From the NCBI RefSeq assembly GCF_001955535.1, contig NZ_MPVN01000002.1, forward strand, positions 1,040,719 to 1,104,718: a DNA stretch of 64,000 bases, given 5' to 3'. Positions 37,273 to 45,533 of this stretch are shown piece by piece (position 1 is the first letter of the stretch; every line of letters begins with the position of its first letter). The DNA comes from Paenibacillus sp. FSL H7-0326 (lineage in GTDB: Bacteria; Bacillota; Bacilli; Paenibacillales; Paenibacillaceae). Both the position numbers and the translations under genes were made by a program. The notes below the pieces were generated by a model that was not told where the DNA came from, did no database searches, and saw only the letters and a program-made list of their open reading frames with translations.

Positions 37273-38512
37273 GCAGCGCGGAGATCAGATCAGCGAGCTT
37301 CACAACACGCTGCTCGCCGTCTTGCATTGACTTGAGCGTGATCTCTCCCCGCTCAAGCTCATCCTCGCCAAGAATCGCGGTATACCGCGCTTTCAGGCGA
37401 TCGGCTGACTTCATTTGGGCCTTCATCTTCCGGCCCAAATAATCGCGCTCTCCGCTGTATCCAGCTTGGCGCAGTTTAAACAGCTGCGCTGTCACCTCGG
37501 CCTCAGCAGCTTCGCCCAGGGCAACAAAATAAACATCAAGCGGCTTCACCGCATCAAGCTCCACTCCCTGCTTATCCAGAATCAGCAGGATACGCTCAAG
37601 ACCGATACCAAAGCCGATACCCGGCTGATCCGGGCCGCCAATACCAGCTACAAGCCCGTTATAACGACCACCGCCGCCAATAGTGTCAATGGCGCCGATT
37701 CCTTCTGCTTTCAGCTCGAACGCAGTCATTGTGTAATAATCAAGTCCCCGTACAAGACGATGATTCAGTGTATAGGGAATTTCCATGCTGTCTAAATATG
37801 CTTGTACCTTCTTGAAGTGGTTCGTTTCTTCCTCACTCAGGCTGTCCAGAATAGAAGGCGCGTCAGTAAATTTATCCTGATCCACCTTACAGTCCAGCAC
37901 ACGCAGCGGGTTCCGATCCATCCGGGATTGACAATCCTTACACAGCGATTCTCTTATCGGATTAAGGAAGGCAAGCAGGGTCTCGCGATATGCAGCCCGG
38001 CTCTCCGCATTACCAACGGAGTTCAGCTCCACGGTAACGCCCTGAAGTCCCAGCTCCCGGCAAAATTGATATCCAAGTGCAATCACCTCTGCGTCAATCG
38101 CAGGGTCTACCGCACCGAACGCTTCCACTCCAAACTGGTGAAATTGACGCTGGCGTCCAGCCTGCGGCCGTTCATATCTGAACATCGGGCCTGTGTAATA
38201 TAGCTTCGTTACATCCGGCTCTCCGTACAGCTTGTTCTCCACGTAGGAACGGACAACTCCTGCTGTTCCTTCCGGTCGAAGCGTCATGCTCCGATCGCCC
38301 TTATCTTTGAACGTGTACATTTCTTTCTCTACAATATCGGTGGTTTCTCCTACACCCCGTTCAAACAGGTTCGTCTGCTCGAATATCGGTGTGCGAATCT
38401 CCCGGTAGTTAAACCGTCCGCACAGCTCTCTTGCCTTACTCTCAACATATTGCCACTTTTCTACCACACCTGGCAGCAAATCCTGTGTCCCTGTCGGTTT
38501 TTGAAAAGCCAT
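37268..38512 (-). CDS. hisS: Histidine--tRNA ligase
   Basis: Class II synthetase of 414 residues charging tRNA-His. Motifs: [20 protein letters not shown] in the N-terminal core, motif 2 [18 protein letters not shown] near 115, the His-specific [13 protein letters not shown] near 260, motif 3 [15 protein letters not shown] near 305, and the C-terminal anticodon-binding domain. It is led by a promoter and T-box. Its 3' end touches the fourth unit of the 61-bp repeat array. First gene of the hisS-aspS-tcdA transcript. Confidence 0.97.
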   Translation of the reverse strand: MAFQKPTGTQDLLPGVVEKWQYVESKARELCGRFNYREIRTPIFEQTNLFERGVGETTDIVEKEMYTFKDKGDRSMTLRPEGTAGVVRSYVENKLYGEPDVTKLYYTGPMFRYERPQAGRQRQFHQFGVEAFGAVDPAIDAEVIALGYQFCRELGLQGVTVELNSVGNAESRAAYRETLLAFLNPIRESLCKDCQSRMDRNPLRVLDCKVDQDKFTDAPSILDSLSEEETNHFKKVQAYLDSMEIPYTLNHRLVRGLDYYTMTAFELKAEGIGAIDTIGGGGRYNGLVAGIGGPDQPGIGFGIGLERILLILDKQGVELDAVKPLDVYFVALGEAAEAEVTAQLFKLRQAGYSGERDYLGRKMKAQMKSADRLKARYTAILGEDELERGEITLKSMQDGEQRVVKLADLISALQ

Positions 38513-38561
38513 TCTTCATCCCTCCATCACTTTCCAATTCTTCATGAAATGGAATCAAAAC

Positions 38562-38862
38562 AAAAAATCTCCCGCCCTGTCTCATACATGAAACAGGGAC
38601 GAGAGATTGCTAGAAGCATATCTACCGTGGTACCACCCACATTCCGAACAAAGATTACTGCTAATCCTTCGTTCGCTTAAGGCGTGTAACGCTCGCCAGC
38701 GCGGTACGGCTAATCACCCATTGCTTTCGCCGCCCGTTCTCGAGGAAGTCATTCGTCCGGTCATCATGAGAATCCTTCCAGCCTAAGGGATTCATCTCTA
38801 AGCATGTGGGGCACGGAGTACTTGGTCCTGTCATCAAATCACATTATATATCCTTATATTAT
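38562..38862 (-). promoter_or_regulatory. T-box leader of hisS
   Basis: The T-box core GGGTGGTACCACGG (minus strand, 38625-38638) is followed by the terminator stem AATCTC.CGTCCCTGT / ACAGGGCGGGAGATT and six T (38562-38609). Upstream are the AGAGATGAATCC element with its GGATTC partner and other stem I features. It should respond to uncharged tRNA-His, perhaps also tRNA-Asp given the downstream aspS; I could not read the specifier codon with confidence. Confidence 0.92.
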
Positions 38863-38868
38863 TGTTCG

Positions 38869-38897
38869 ATTGTAATGAACCCATACATTAAAGTCAA
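38869..38897 (-). promoter_or_regulatory. SigA promoter of hisS
   Basis: Minus-strand TTGACT (38892-38897) and TACAAT (38869-38874), spacer 17 nt, one mismatch in each box. It is placed directly upstream of the T-box leader. Confidence 0.85.
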
Positions 38898-38952
38898 GCA
38901 TTTTACAAAAGAAAATAACATGCGAGGTAAACTAATTCCAGAAAAAAGACAG

Positions 38953-38982
38953 AAAAAAACCTACAAAAACGGTTTGTAGGTT
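38953..38982 (-). terminator. Terminator downstream of the 39196 gene
   Basis: Perfect 10-bp stem (38958-38967 with 38973-38982), 5-nt loop and minus-strand T-run. It lies over 200 nt beyond the stop of the 39196 gene, so that message has a long 3' region, or a separate small transcript ends here. Confidence 0.85.
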
Positions 38983-39008
38983 CAAAGTATATATTAAAAA
39001 AGGGGGTC

Positions 39009-39030
39009 ATGCTGTTATTATAAACAGCAT
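39009..39030. repeat. 8-bp perfect inverted repeat
   Basis: ATGCTGTT-ATTATA-AACAGCAT. It lies between the small frame at 39018-39152 and the terminator, and is not itself followed by a direct T-run. Confidence 0.55.
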
Positions 39031-39152
39031 ATATTAATAATTGATGTTGTTAATATTACGAGTGTATTACAATTTTGAAAGCGCTTTAACTCGCTTGGTC
39101 TAAAATGTCTCATTCCATAAACCGTTACACAACGTTCCTGCGGATTCCGCAT
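39018..39152 (-). CDS. Possible 44-residue small protein
   Basis: Short frame MRNPQERCVTVYGMRHF... ending NICCL, with AGAAGG 4 nt before the ATG and a terminator 36 nt beyond its stop. The C-terminal half is hydrophobic (TLVILTTSIIN). I know no family; cysteine content and codon use are unlike neighbours, so it may be chance. It covers the cre-like site. Confidence 0.22.
   Translation of the reverse strand: MRNPQERCVTVYGMRHFRPSELKRFQNCNTLVILTTSIINICCL
39076..39089. promoter_or_regulatory. Strong cre-like (CcpA) site
   Basis: TGAAAGCGCTTTAA differs at one position from the ideal palindrome TGAAAGCGCTTTCA. It lies downstream of the 39196 gene, not at an evident promoter. Confidence 0.4.
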
Positions 39153-39195
39153 CAATCCTTCTGTAAAAGCTTGCTCTTGCATATATCATTAAAGA

Positions 39196-39633
39196 TTACT
39201 CATCGATTTCCACATATCCGCCTTTAGAGCGAATTTTGTTTACGACTTCCTCGTATTCTTCATCCTTTACCTTCACAGATAATACATAATGGAGGTTGTC
39301 ATAGTCGTCAGTAAATACATCCTCCGCATTCAGCAGCCCGCCTTCCCGATTTCCATTGCGATCTGCCGCTGTTGGTTCATCCGGATTACGATCTGACACA
39401 ACGGGAACTATACCCTCCGTTTGTGTTCCAGCTGCTGTGCCTACAGCACCGGTGGTATTAACCCCCCCTACGTTGTTATAGGGAACAAGAGGAATGAGAA
39501 TTCGATTTGATCTCCCTATGGAAGAATCCAGTTCACCTACCTCCAATTGCTCTGTAGCAAACGCATGTAGGGAGATTCTGGCACCTTCTGCATCATCCTC
39601 GGTTCTGAAATACGCTTGTATTCTCTTCGACAT
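39196..39633 (-). CDS. Hypothetical stress-type protein with two alpha/beta halves
   Basis: Unassigned cytosolic protein of 145 residues. The N-terminal 40 residues (RIQAYFRTEDDAEGARISL) and C-terminal 35 (LHYVLSVKVKDEEYEEVVNKI) each look like a beta-alpha-beta unit; between them lies a Gly/Thr/Asn-rich linker of about 60 residues. The pattern recalls ferredoxin-like stress proteins of Bacillales such as YflT, but I cannot assign a family. It is preceded by a GGAGGG ribosome site and lies 70 nt downstream of the PfpI-like gene on the same strand. Confidence 0.78.
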   Translation of the reverse strand: MSKRIQAYFRTEDDAEGARISLHAFATEQLEVGELDSSIGRSNRILIPLVPYNNVGGVNTTGAVGTAAGTQTEGIVPVVSDRNPDEPTAADRNGNREGGLLNAEDVFTDDYDNLHYVLSVKVKDEEYEEVVNKIRSKGGYVEIDE

Positions 39634-39703
39634 GACAAACCCTCCTTATTAAAATAGTTAGTTCATTGTATTCTGAAGCACGACATTGAAAGTCAGCTCC
39701 ATT

Positions 39704-40210
39704 TTATATCGCTTTTAGTATTTCTCGAACAAATGCTGGTTCATCCTCAGGTGTACGGGATGTAATGAAATTACCATCTACAACGGCTTCCTCATCGCGG
39801 AATTCAGCACCCGCATTAATCATATCGTCTTTGAGCGGTGGATAAGAAGTAACGGTACGTCCCTTCAACAGATCCGCGCTTGCCAATATTTGCGGGCCAT
39901 GGCATATCGCTGCGATTGGCTTCTTCGCCTGATTGACCTCGGTAACGAAGGTCAGAATTTGATCATTCAAACGAAGATTTTCTGGTGAAGATCCACCCGG
40001 AATGACGACGGCGTCATAATCAGCTGCACTGACCTCCGTAATGGCTTTCTCGATGGTGTACTCTTCTTTTCCTTGTTTCCCTTTCACGGTAGCTCCTGCT
40101 TCAAGGCCGATAATCACGGCTTCATGTCCTGCTTTTTTTACCTCATCGTAGGGAACTTTCATTTCCGAGTCTTCGAATTGGTCTGCTAACAAAAATGCTA
40201 CTTTACTCAT
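39704..40210 (-). CDS. DJ-1/PfpI family protein (YfkM/YraA-like)
   Basis: Class I glutamine amidotransferase-like protein of 168 residues. The nucleophile elbow AICHGPQIL near residue 104 carries the conserved Cys and His, with an acidic residue from the neighbouring subunit in this family. Such proteins are heat- or SigB-induced in B. subtilis (general stress proteins) and are described as proteases or protein/nucleotide deglycases, which is disputed. It lies upstream of the 39196 gene on the same strand, suggesting a two-gene stress unit. Confidence 0.93.
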   Translation of the reverse strand: MSKVAFLLADQFEDSEMKVPYDEVKKAGHEAVIIGLEAGATVKGKQGKEEYTIEKAITEVSAADYDAVVIPGGSSPENLRLNDQILTFVTEVNQAKKPIAAICHGPQILASADLLKGRTVTSYPPLKDDMINAGAEFRDEEAVVDGNFITSRTPEDEPAFVREILKAI

Positions 40211-40336
40211 TGATTATCGTCTCCTTTCAAGGCAATAGCGCCTCGAGTATTCATTACCCTGAATGACCTGTTTTATAACATCCACCGCAAAAATCTCTAT
40301 ATCCATAAATATTCAATTTATAAGTCATCAAATGAA
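40211..40336. other. Upstream region of the PfpI-like gene
   Basis: AT-rich spacer that must hold the promoter of the PfpI-like gene; GGAGAC ribosome site at its left end. No other feature is evident. Confidence 0.4.
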
Positions 40337-40381
40337 AAAAACTATCTCCTTGAGAGAAGTTCTCCAAGAAAATAGCTCTAA
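40337..40381 (-). terminator. Terminator between the PfpI-like and small-ORF regions
   Basis: Imperfect long stem CTAT..CTTGGAGA/TCTCAAG..ATAG with a minus-strand run of seven T. Its outer arm overlaps the stop of the small frame at 40378. Confidence 0.7.
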
Positions 40382-40545
40382 GATCGCGGCAGCCGGATTC
40401 TGACCGGCTTATCTGTTGATGTTGTTTCATACAACGAGATTGTTTTGGTTGCTGCTACATTGGCCAAATGCATGGCTTCGGGTACACTTCCCGGCAGAAG
40501 CAGCATAGACACATTCATGTTCATTTGCTTTAGAGATTGTCGCAT
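40378..40545 (-). CDS. Possible 55-residue small protein
   Basis: Frame MRQSLKQMNMNVSMLLLPGS... ending RIRLPRS, lying between the dtd terminator and its own terminator. The composition (amphipathic start, Thr/Ala middle, basic end) is protein-like. No Shine-Dalgarno sequence precedes the ATG, which is 4 nt after the dtd terminator T-run, so it may be the remnant of a longer gene. No family recognised. Confidence 0.25.
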   Translation of the reverse strand: MRQSLKQMNMNVSMLLLPGSVPEAMHLANVAATKTISLYETTSTDKPVRIRLPRS

Positions 40546-40549
40546 ACCA

Positions 40550-40603
40550 AAAAGACACCGTCCTCACTAGGCTTATTCATTACCTAGTATGTCCCGGTGT
40601 CTA
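40550..40603 (-). terminator. Terminator after dtd
   Basis: Outer stem GACACCG/CGGTGTC and inner CTAGG/CCTAG, followed on the minus strand by five T. It ends the rel-dtd transcript. Confidence 0.85.
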
Positions 40604-40637
40604 TGGAATTAATCTGATGTAAACCTACGAAGTCGAG

Positions 40638-41081
40638 TTAGACCTTGCTCTCCAAGATCAGCGTCACAGGGCCGTCATTATTCAGCGCAACATCCATCAT
40701 CGCTCCAAATTTCCCTGTCTCAACGATAAGCCCCTTGCTTCTAAGCTGCTCATTAAAATACGCATACAGCGGCTCTGCCACATCAGGCCTTGCCGCAGCC
40801 ATGAAGTTCGGTCTTTTTCCTTTACGTGTATCTCCATACAGCGTAAATTGCGACACGGATAGGATGGCACCGCCGACATCCATAATGCTATTGTTCATTT
40901 TTCCGGCTTCGTCCTCAAACACACGCAAACCGGCGATCTTTTCGGCCAAATAGTCAGCATCCTTCAGTGTATCCTCATGCGTTATACCAACAAGCAGCAT
41001 AAATCCTCTATTTATCTGACCGACAATCTCTTGATCTACAGTTACTTTCGCTTTGCTTACGCGCTGCAATACCACTCTCAT
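40638..41081 (-). CDS. dtd: D-aminoacyl-tRNA deacylase
   Basis: Homodimeric editing enzyme that hydrolyses D-amino acids (classically D-Tyr) from tRNA. The 147 residues carry the two signature motifs, [10 protein letters not shown] near 78 and the cross-subunit Gly-cisPro [11 protein letters not shown] near the C-terminus. The ATG has AAGGAG 9 nt upstream. It follows rel by 15 nt, the conserved Bacillales order, so rel and dtd form an operon closed by the terminator at 40550. Confidence 0.97.
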   Translation of the reverse strand: MRVVLQRVSKAKVTVDQEIVGQINRGFMLLVGITHEDTLKDADYLAEKIAGLRVFEDEAGKMNNSIMDVGGAILSVSQFTLYGDTRKGKRPNFMAAARPDVAEPLYAYFNEQLRSKGLIVETGKFGAMMDVALNNDGPVTLILESKV

Positions 41082-41096
41082 GTTGATCTGTACTCC

Positions 41097-43274
41097 TTAT
41101 TGCATAATCCGATGTACAGAATATACATCTTTAACTCGCTTAATTCGCTCTACAACCGATTGCAGATGATCCGTATTCCGAATCAGAATGGTCATATGAA
41201 CCTGAGCAAGCTTATTCTTATCTGTGCGCCCCGTAACAGCAGATATATTCGTCTTACTTTCGGACACGGCCTGAAGTACTTCATTAAGCAGCCCATTCCG
41301 ATCATGTCCAGTAATCTCAATATCGACGCTGTAGCTCGCCGTTTCATTCTCGTTCTCCCACTCTACTTCGATCACACGTGCCGCTTCTTCCCCTTCGAGG
41401 TCTAATGACGGAAGATTCGGGCAATCGGTACGATGGACAGAAACCCCGCGCCCGCGCGTAACATACCCTACAATTTCGTCACCTGGCACCGGATTGCAGC
41501 AGCGTGCAAATCGCACAAGCAGATTATCAATGCCCTTGACTTTAACACCGTTGGTATGCTGAGCCTTTCGCTCAGGAGCGGCCTTAATTTCCTTGCGTTC
41601 TGTCGTAAGCTCAAGCAGGCTTGCTTCCTCCTGCTCTTTCCGGAGCTTCTCTGTCAGACGTGTCACGATTTGGGATGCAGTAATACCGCTGAAGCCAATC
41701 GCAGACAGCATATCGTCAATATCGTTAAACGCGAAACGTTTGCAGACCTCCTGCAATTTGTCATCCGTAAGCCATTGAGAAGGCTCGAGGCCAATCCGTT
41801 TCAGCTCACGTTCAAGGCTATCTCGACCTTTTTCGACATTTTCTTCACGTTTTTCTTTCTTATACCACTGTTTAATCTTACTGCGTGCATGAGAAGATTG
41901 CGCAATCTTCAACCAATCACGGCTAGGACCATACGAATGCTTGGAAGTCAAAATTTCAACTATATCGCCGGTCTTGAGCTGATAGTCCAGTGGTACAATT
42001 CGTCCATTAACTTTAGCTCCAATCGTACGGTTACCTACTTCTGTATGAATCCGGTAAGCAAAATCAAGAGGCACTGAGCCTGCAGGAAGCTCAATGACTT
42101 CACCTTTTGGAGTAAACACAAATACAAGATCCGAGAAAAAGTCCATCTTCAAGGATTCTACAAACTCTGAAGCATCCTTCGCTTCATTTTGCAGCTCAAG
42201 AATCTCTCTGAAGAACGTAATGCTGTCCTCTAAATTATTGCCTCCGCCTTCCTTATACGCCCAGTGGGCAGCAATACCGAACTCTGCTGTGCGGTGCATA
42301 TCCCAAGTACGAATCTGAACCTCGGTCGGCTCTCCCTTTGGACCTACTACGGTCGTATGCAGAGACTGATACATATTGGCTTTGGGCATCGCAATATAAT
42401 CTTTGAATCTTCCAGGCATCGGCTTCCATAAGGTATGGATAATTCCGAGGGTAGCATAGCAATCTTTAATATTATCAACAATAATTCGAATAGCGAGCAG
42501 ATCGTAAATTTCGTTAAACTGCTTATTCTTGCTCGTCATCTTCTTATACACACTGTATATATGTTTAGGGCGTCCGGACAGATCGGCCTGAATTCCCATC
42601 TCACCCAGCTTGTCGGATATCCGATCAATGACATTATCAATATATTGCTCGCGTTCTGCACGCTTCTTGTGCATCAGGTTAGCAATACGATAGTACTGCT
42701 GCGGGTTCAAATAACGGAGTGCAATATCCTCCATCTCCCACTTAATCGCCGAGATCCCGAGCCGGTTGGCAATCGGACAGAAGATCTCCAAGGTTTCATA
42801 CGAAATACGGCGTTGACTTTCTTCGGACTGAAATTTCAACGTACGCATATTGTGGAGACGGTCCGCCAGTTTAATGACAATGACCCTGATATCCTGAGCC
42901 ATCGCAATAAACATCTTTCGGTAGTTCTCGTTCTGCTGCTCCTCTTTTGAACGGAATTTAATACGCTCCAGCTTCGTCAAACCATCCACCAGCATGGCGC
43001 ATGTATCTCCGAACTTCTCTTTGATCTCGTCCAGTGATACCGTAGTGTCTTCAACGACATCATGAAGCAGGGCAGCAATGATTGATATGCTGTCCATCTG
43101 CATGTTCACCACGATATCTGCAACAGCCAGCGGGTGCAATATATACGGTTCACCCGATTTTCTCGTCTGTCCGTGATGAGCTTTCTCAGCAAAGTCATAG
43201 GCTTCACGGATCCGGGTTAATTCGGGTTCTTTGATATAGGCTCCAGCCTTTTCAAGTAATTGCTCTATGCCCAT
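41097..43274 (-). CDS. rel: Bifunctional (p)ppGpp synthetase/hydrolase Rel
   Basis: Long RSH enzyme of 725 residues that makes and degrades (p)ppGpp at the ribosome during amino-acid starvation. Domain order: HD hydrolase with HDVVED near 71 (metal-binding, intact, so hydrolysis is expected), synthetase domain with YQSLHTTVVGP near 305, TGS (about 395-455), the Cys-containing helical/zinc-finger region (RFARCCNPVPGD), and a C-terminal ACT domain. Often called relA in Bacillus. First gene of the rel-dtd operon. Confidence 0.97.
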   Translation of the reverse strand: MGIEQLLEKAGAYIKEPELTRIREAYDFAEKAHHGQTRKSGEPYILHPLAVADIVVNMQMDSISIIAALLHDVVEDTTVSLDEIKEKFGDTCAMLVDGLTKLERIKFRSKEEQQNENYRKMFIAMAQDIRVIVIKLADRLHNMRTLKFQSEESQRRISYETLEIFCPIANRLGISAIKWEMEDIALRYLNPQQYYRIANLMHKKRAEREQYIDNVIDRISDKLGEMGIQADLSGRPKHIYSVYKKMTSKNKQFNEIYDLLAIRIIVDNIKDCYATLGIIHTLWKPMPGRFKDYIAMPKANMYQSLHTTVVGPKGEPTEVQIRTWDMHRTAEFGIAAHWAYKEGGGNNLEDSITFFREILELQNEAKDASEFVESLKMDFFSDLVFVFTPKGEVIELPAGSVPLDFAYRIHTEVGNRTIGAKVNGRIVPLDYQLKTGDIVEILTSKHSYGPSRDWLKIAQSSHARSKIKQWYKKEKREENVEKGRDSLERELKRIGLEPSQWLTDDKLQEVCKRFAFNDIDDMLSAIGFSGITASQIVTRLTEKLRKEQEEASLLELTTERKEIKAAPERKAQHTNGVKVKGIDNLLVRFARCCNPVPGDEIVGYVTRGRGVSVHRTDCPNLPSLDLEGEEAARVIEVEWENENETASYSVDIEITGHDRNGLLNEVLQAVSESKTNISAVTGRTDKNKLAQVHMTILIRNTDHLQSVVERIKRVKDVYSVHRIMQ

Positions 43275-43593
43275 CTAATCTTGTCCGATTCCTTTCTATA
43301 ATAAAATGGAACCCGCCGATCTTACATCTACACAGGTTCCCCGAAAAAGTGATTTTATAATATTATGACGCTTACCTGCTTCTACGTCAACCGTCGTCAT
43401 TAGATGACAAGTTATGCTTTTTCACCAACTATAATATATAGGCATCTAGTTCCCCTATGAAAGCGTGTCAAACCACAGAACTGAAATGAAAAGAAATTCA
43501 TTGAAAAATGTCGGAAAACTGTATAATCTATTAAGGATTGCAGAGGCTACATCTAACGATCATGCACGATATTATATTGAGGAGTGAACAATT
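43275..43593. other. Divergent intergenic region between rel and pyrP
   Basis: A 319-nt gap that must hold promoters for both genes. I see no PyrR-type attenuator, terminator hairpin or riboswitch before pyrP. Confidence 0.5.
43501..43527 (+). promoter_or_regulatory. Possible pyrP promoter
   Basis: TTGAAA (43501-43506) and a perfect TATAAT (43522-43527). The 15-nt spacer is shorter than ideal, so the -35 assignment is tentative. Confidence 0.45.
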
Positions 43594-44880
43594 TTGCAGC
43601 GTGAAATCGGAGTTAATGAGAAGCTCCCTGTAGGACCAGGTCTATTATTAAGTATCCAGCATTTGTTTGCCATGTTCGGCAGTACTGTACTGGTACCTAA
43701 CATCTTTGGTGTCGACCCTGGAATGATCCTATTAATGAATGGTTTAGGGACCCTTCTCTACATCTTTATATGTAAAGGAAAAATACCAGCCTACCTCGGC
43801 TCCAGTTTTGCTTTTCTTGCACCCGTGGGAGTGGTATTGGAGCAACATGGAGATAATGGATATTCCATGGCCCTCAGCGCATTTATTGTCACGGGTATTA
43901 TCTTCTGTCTCGTTGCTCTGATCATTAAATATACGGGCACAAAATGGCTGGACGTGCTCTTTCCCCCGGCAGTGATGGGGGCGGTTGTGGCTCTAATCGG
44001 ACTGGAGCTTGTTCCAGTAGCAGCCGAAATGGCTGGACTTATTGGCGCAGGAGAGAATTGGTCGCCTGATCCAACTACTATCACCTTGTCCATGGTGACT
44101 CTTGGTGTAACCGTGCTGGGCTCCATTCTATTTCGTGGATTTGCGAAGATCATTCATATTCTGATCGGTATTGTGGCGGGTTATCTGCTTGCGTTCTTTA
44201 TGGGAGTAGTCGATACCGCCAGCTTCTCAAATGCAAGCCTGTTTAAAACGCCAGAAATAACGACTCCCACTTGGGATATGGGGGTAATCTTTACGATTGT
44301 ACCGGTAGCCTTGGTCGTTATCGTTGAGCATATCGGTCACCTGCTCGTTACAGGCAGCATCGTAGGCAAAGACCTGTCCAAAGACCCTGGTCTACATCGT
44401 TCCCTGCTGGGTAACGGGATCTCAACAGTCATATCCGGATTCGTTGGATCTACGCCTAATACGACGTATGGCGAAAATATTGGTGTTATGGCCCTAACCC
44501 GCGTTTACTCGATATTTGTTATCGGCGGAGCAGCAATTATCGCCATTATACTTTCGTTCTCAGGAACATTTACCGCTGTTGTGGCTAATATTCCTACAGC
44601 TGTCATGGGAGGCGTATCTCTCCTCTTGTTTGGGATCATTGCCGCATCCGGCTTCCGAATCTTTGTCGAGCAAAAAGTGAATTTCTCCAAAACCAAAAAC
44701 ATGCTGCTGACTACGCTTGTATTCGTTACAGGGCTGAGCGGTACTACACTTTCGATCTGGAACGTACAACTCAAAGGGATGGCACTTGCCACGATTGTGG
44801 GTATGATTGCTGCGCTGCTGTTCTATCTCTTCGAAAAACTGGGCTGGATGAATGAACGTGAGGATGAATCCGCTCACTAA
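43594..44880 (+). CDS. pyrP: Uracil permease (NCS2/UraA family)
   Basis: Polytopic uracil:proton symporter of 428 residues. It has the NAT-type features: QHLFAMFGSTVLVPNIFGVD near residue 21, the Gln/Glu-bearing helix VEHIGHLLVTGSIVG near 245, and GSTPNTTYGENIGVMALTRV near 285 with the conserved Glu. Start is TTG 43594 with GAGGAG 9 nt upstream. Monocistronic here and not inside the pyr operon; no pyr attenuator seen, so regulation may differ from B. subtilis pyrP. Confidence 0.94.
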   Translation: MQREIGVNEKLPVGPGLLLSIQHLFAMFGSTVLVPNIFGVDPGMILLMNGLGTLLYIFICKGKIPAYLGSSFAFLAPVGVVLEQHGDNGYSMALSAFIVTGIIFCLVALIIKYTGTKWLDVLFPPAVMGAVVALIGLELVPVAAEMAGLIGAGENWSPDPTTITLSMVTLGVTVLGSILFRGFAKIIHILIGIVAGYLLAFFMGVVDTASFSNASLFKTPEITTPTWDMGVIFTIVPVALVVIVEHIGHLLVTGSIVGKDLSKDPGLHRSLLGNGISTVISGFVGSTPNTTYGENIGVMALTRVYSIFVIGGAAIIAIILSFSGTFTAVVANIPTAVMGGVSLLLFGIIAASGFRIFVEQKVNFSKTKNMLLTTLVFVTGLSGTTLSIWNVQLKGMALATIVGMIAALLFYLFEKLGWMNEREDESAH

Positions 44881-44907
44881 GGTATACACAATACACACAT
44901 ACGAACG

Positions 44908-44945
44908 AAAAAGGTGATCAGCCATAGCTGATCACCTTTTCTTTA
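44908..44945 (+). terminator. Bidirectional terminator between pyrP and apt
   Basis: Perfect 14-bp stem AAAAGGTGATCAGC/GCTGATCACCTTTT with a 4-nt loop, T-run to the right and A-run to the left. Confidence 0.94.
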
Positions 44946-44991
44946 ATCATCTGACGCTTATTCGTCAAAATATTTCCCGGGAAACGGGAGA

Positions 44992-45504
44992 TTAGTATTT
45001 CATAAGTGAATACACATTCACATCTGTAAGTTTATCTCTACCCTTGAGTTCTTCAAGCTCGATCAGGAATGCAGCGCCAACTACGTTTCCACCCAACTGA
45101 CGAACTAGATTTACGGAAGTCGCAATGGTACCGCCTGTTGCGAGCAAATCATCAGCAATCAGCACATTTTGACCTTTTTCAATGGCGTCTGTATGCATTG
45201 CTAATTGATCCTTACCGTATTCGAGATCATATCCGATTTCAATCGTTTCCCCTGGTAGTTTACCGCTCTTGCGAATAGGTGCAAAACCAACACCCAGCGC
45301 ATAAGCAAGCGGCGCTCCAACCACAAAGCCGCGTGCTTCAGGGCCCGCAATCACGTCAATTTTCAAATCAGATACAAGCTGCTTGATTTCATCTACCGCT
45401 TTGCGGTACACTTCGCCGTCCTTCAGCAGTGTTGTAATGTCCTTGAAGCTGATTCCGGGCTGCGGAAAATCAGGAATAACCCGAATGTAATCTTTAAAAT
45501 CCAA
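44992..45504 (-). CDS. apt: Adenine phosphoribosyltransferase
   Basis: Salvage enzyme making AMP from adenine and PRPP. 170 residues with the N-terminal [18 protein letters not shown], the base-site PEARGF near 55, and the PRPP-binding [16 protein letters not shown] near 119. Start is TTG 45504 with AGGAGGAG 6 nt upstream. It follows recJ by 29 nt and rel-dtd is the next unit downstream beyond divergent pyrP; in B. subtilis apt is directly before relA, so pyrP is an insertion into the conserved order. Confidence 0.97.
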   Translation of the reverse strand: MDFKDYIRVIPDFPQPGISFKDITTLLKDGEVYRKAVDEIKQLVSDLKIDVIAGPEARGFVVGAPLAYALGVGFAPIRKSGKLPGETIEIGYDLEYGKDQLAMHTDAIEKGQNVLIADDLLATGGTIATSVNLVRQLGGNVVGAAFLIELEELKGRDKLTDVNVYSLMKY

Positions 45505-45533
45505 AATAATCTCCTCCTAAAATAAATAAATGC

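Noticed and set aside
37112..37330. Plus-strand frame with a repeating peptide across the repeats
   Set aside because: It merely reflects the 61-bp unit read in one frame (61 is not a multiple of 3, so the pattern breaks), lacks a ribosome site and runs into antisense hisS.
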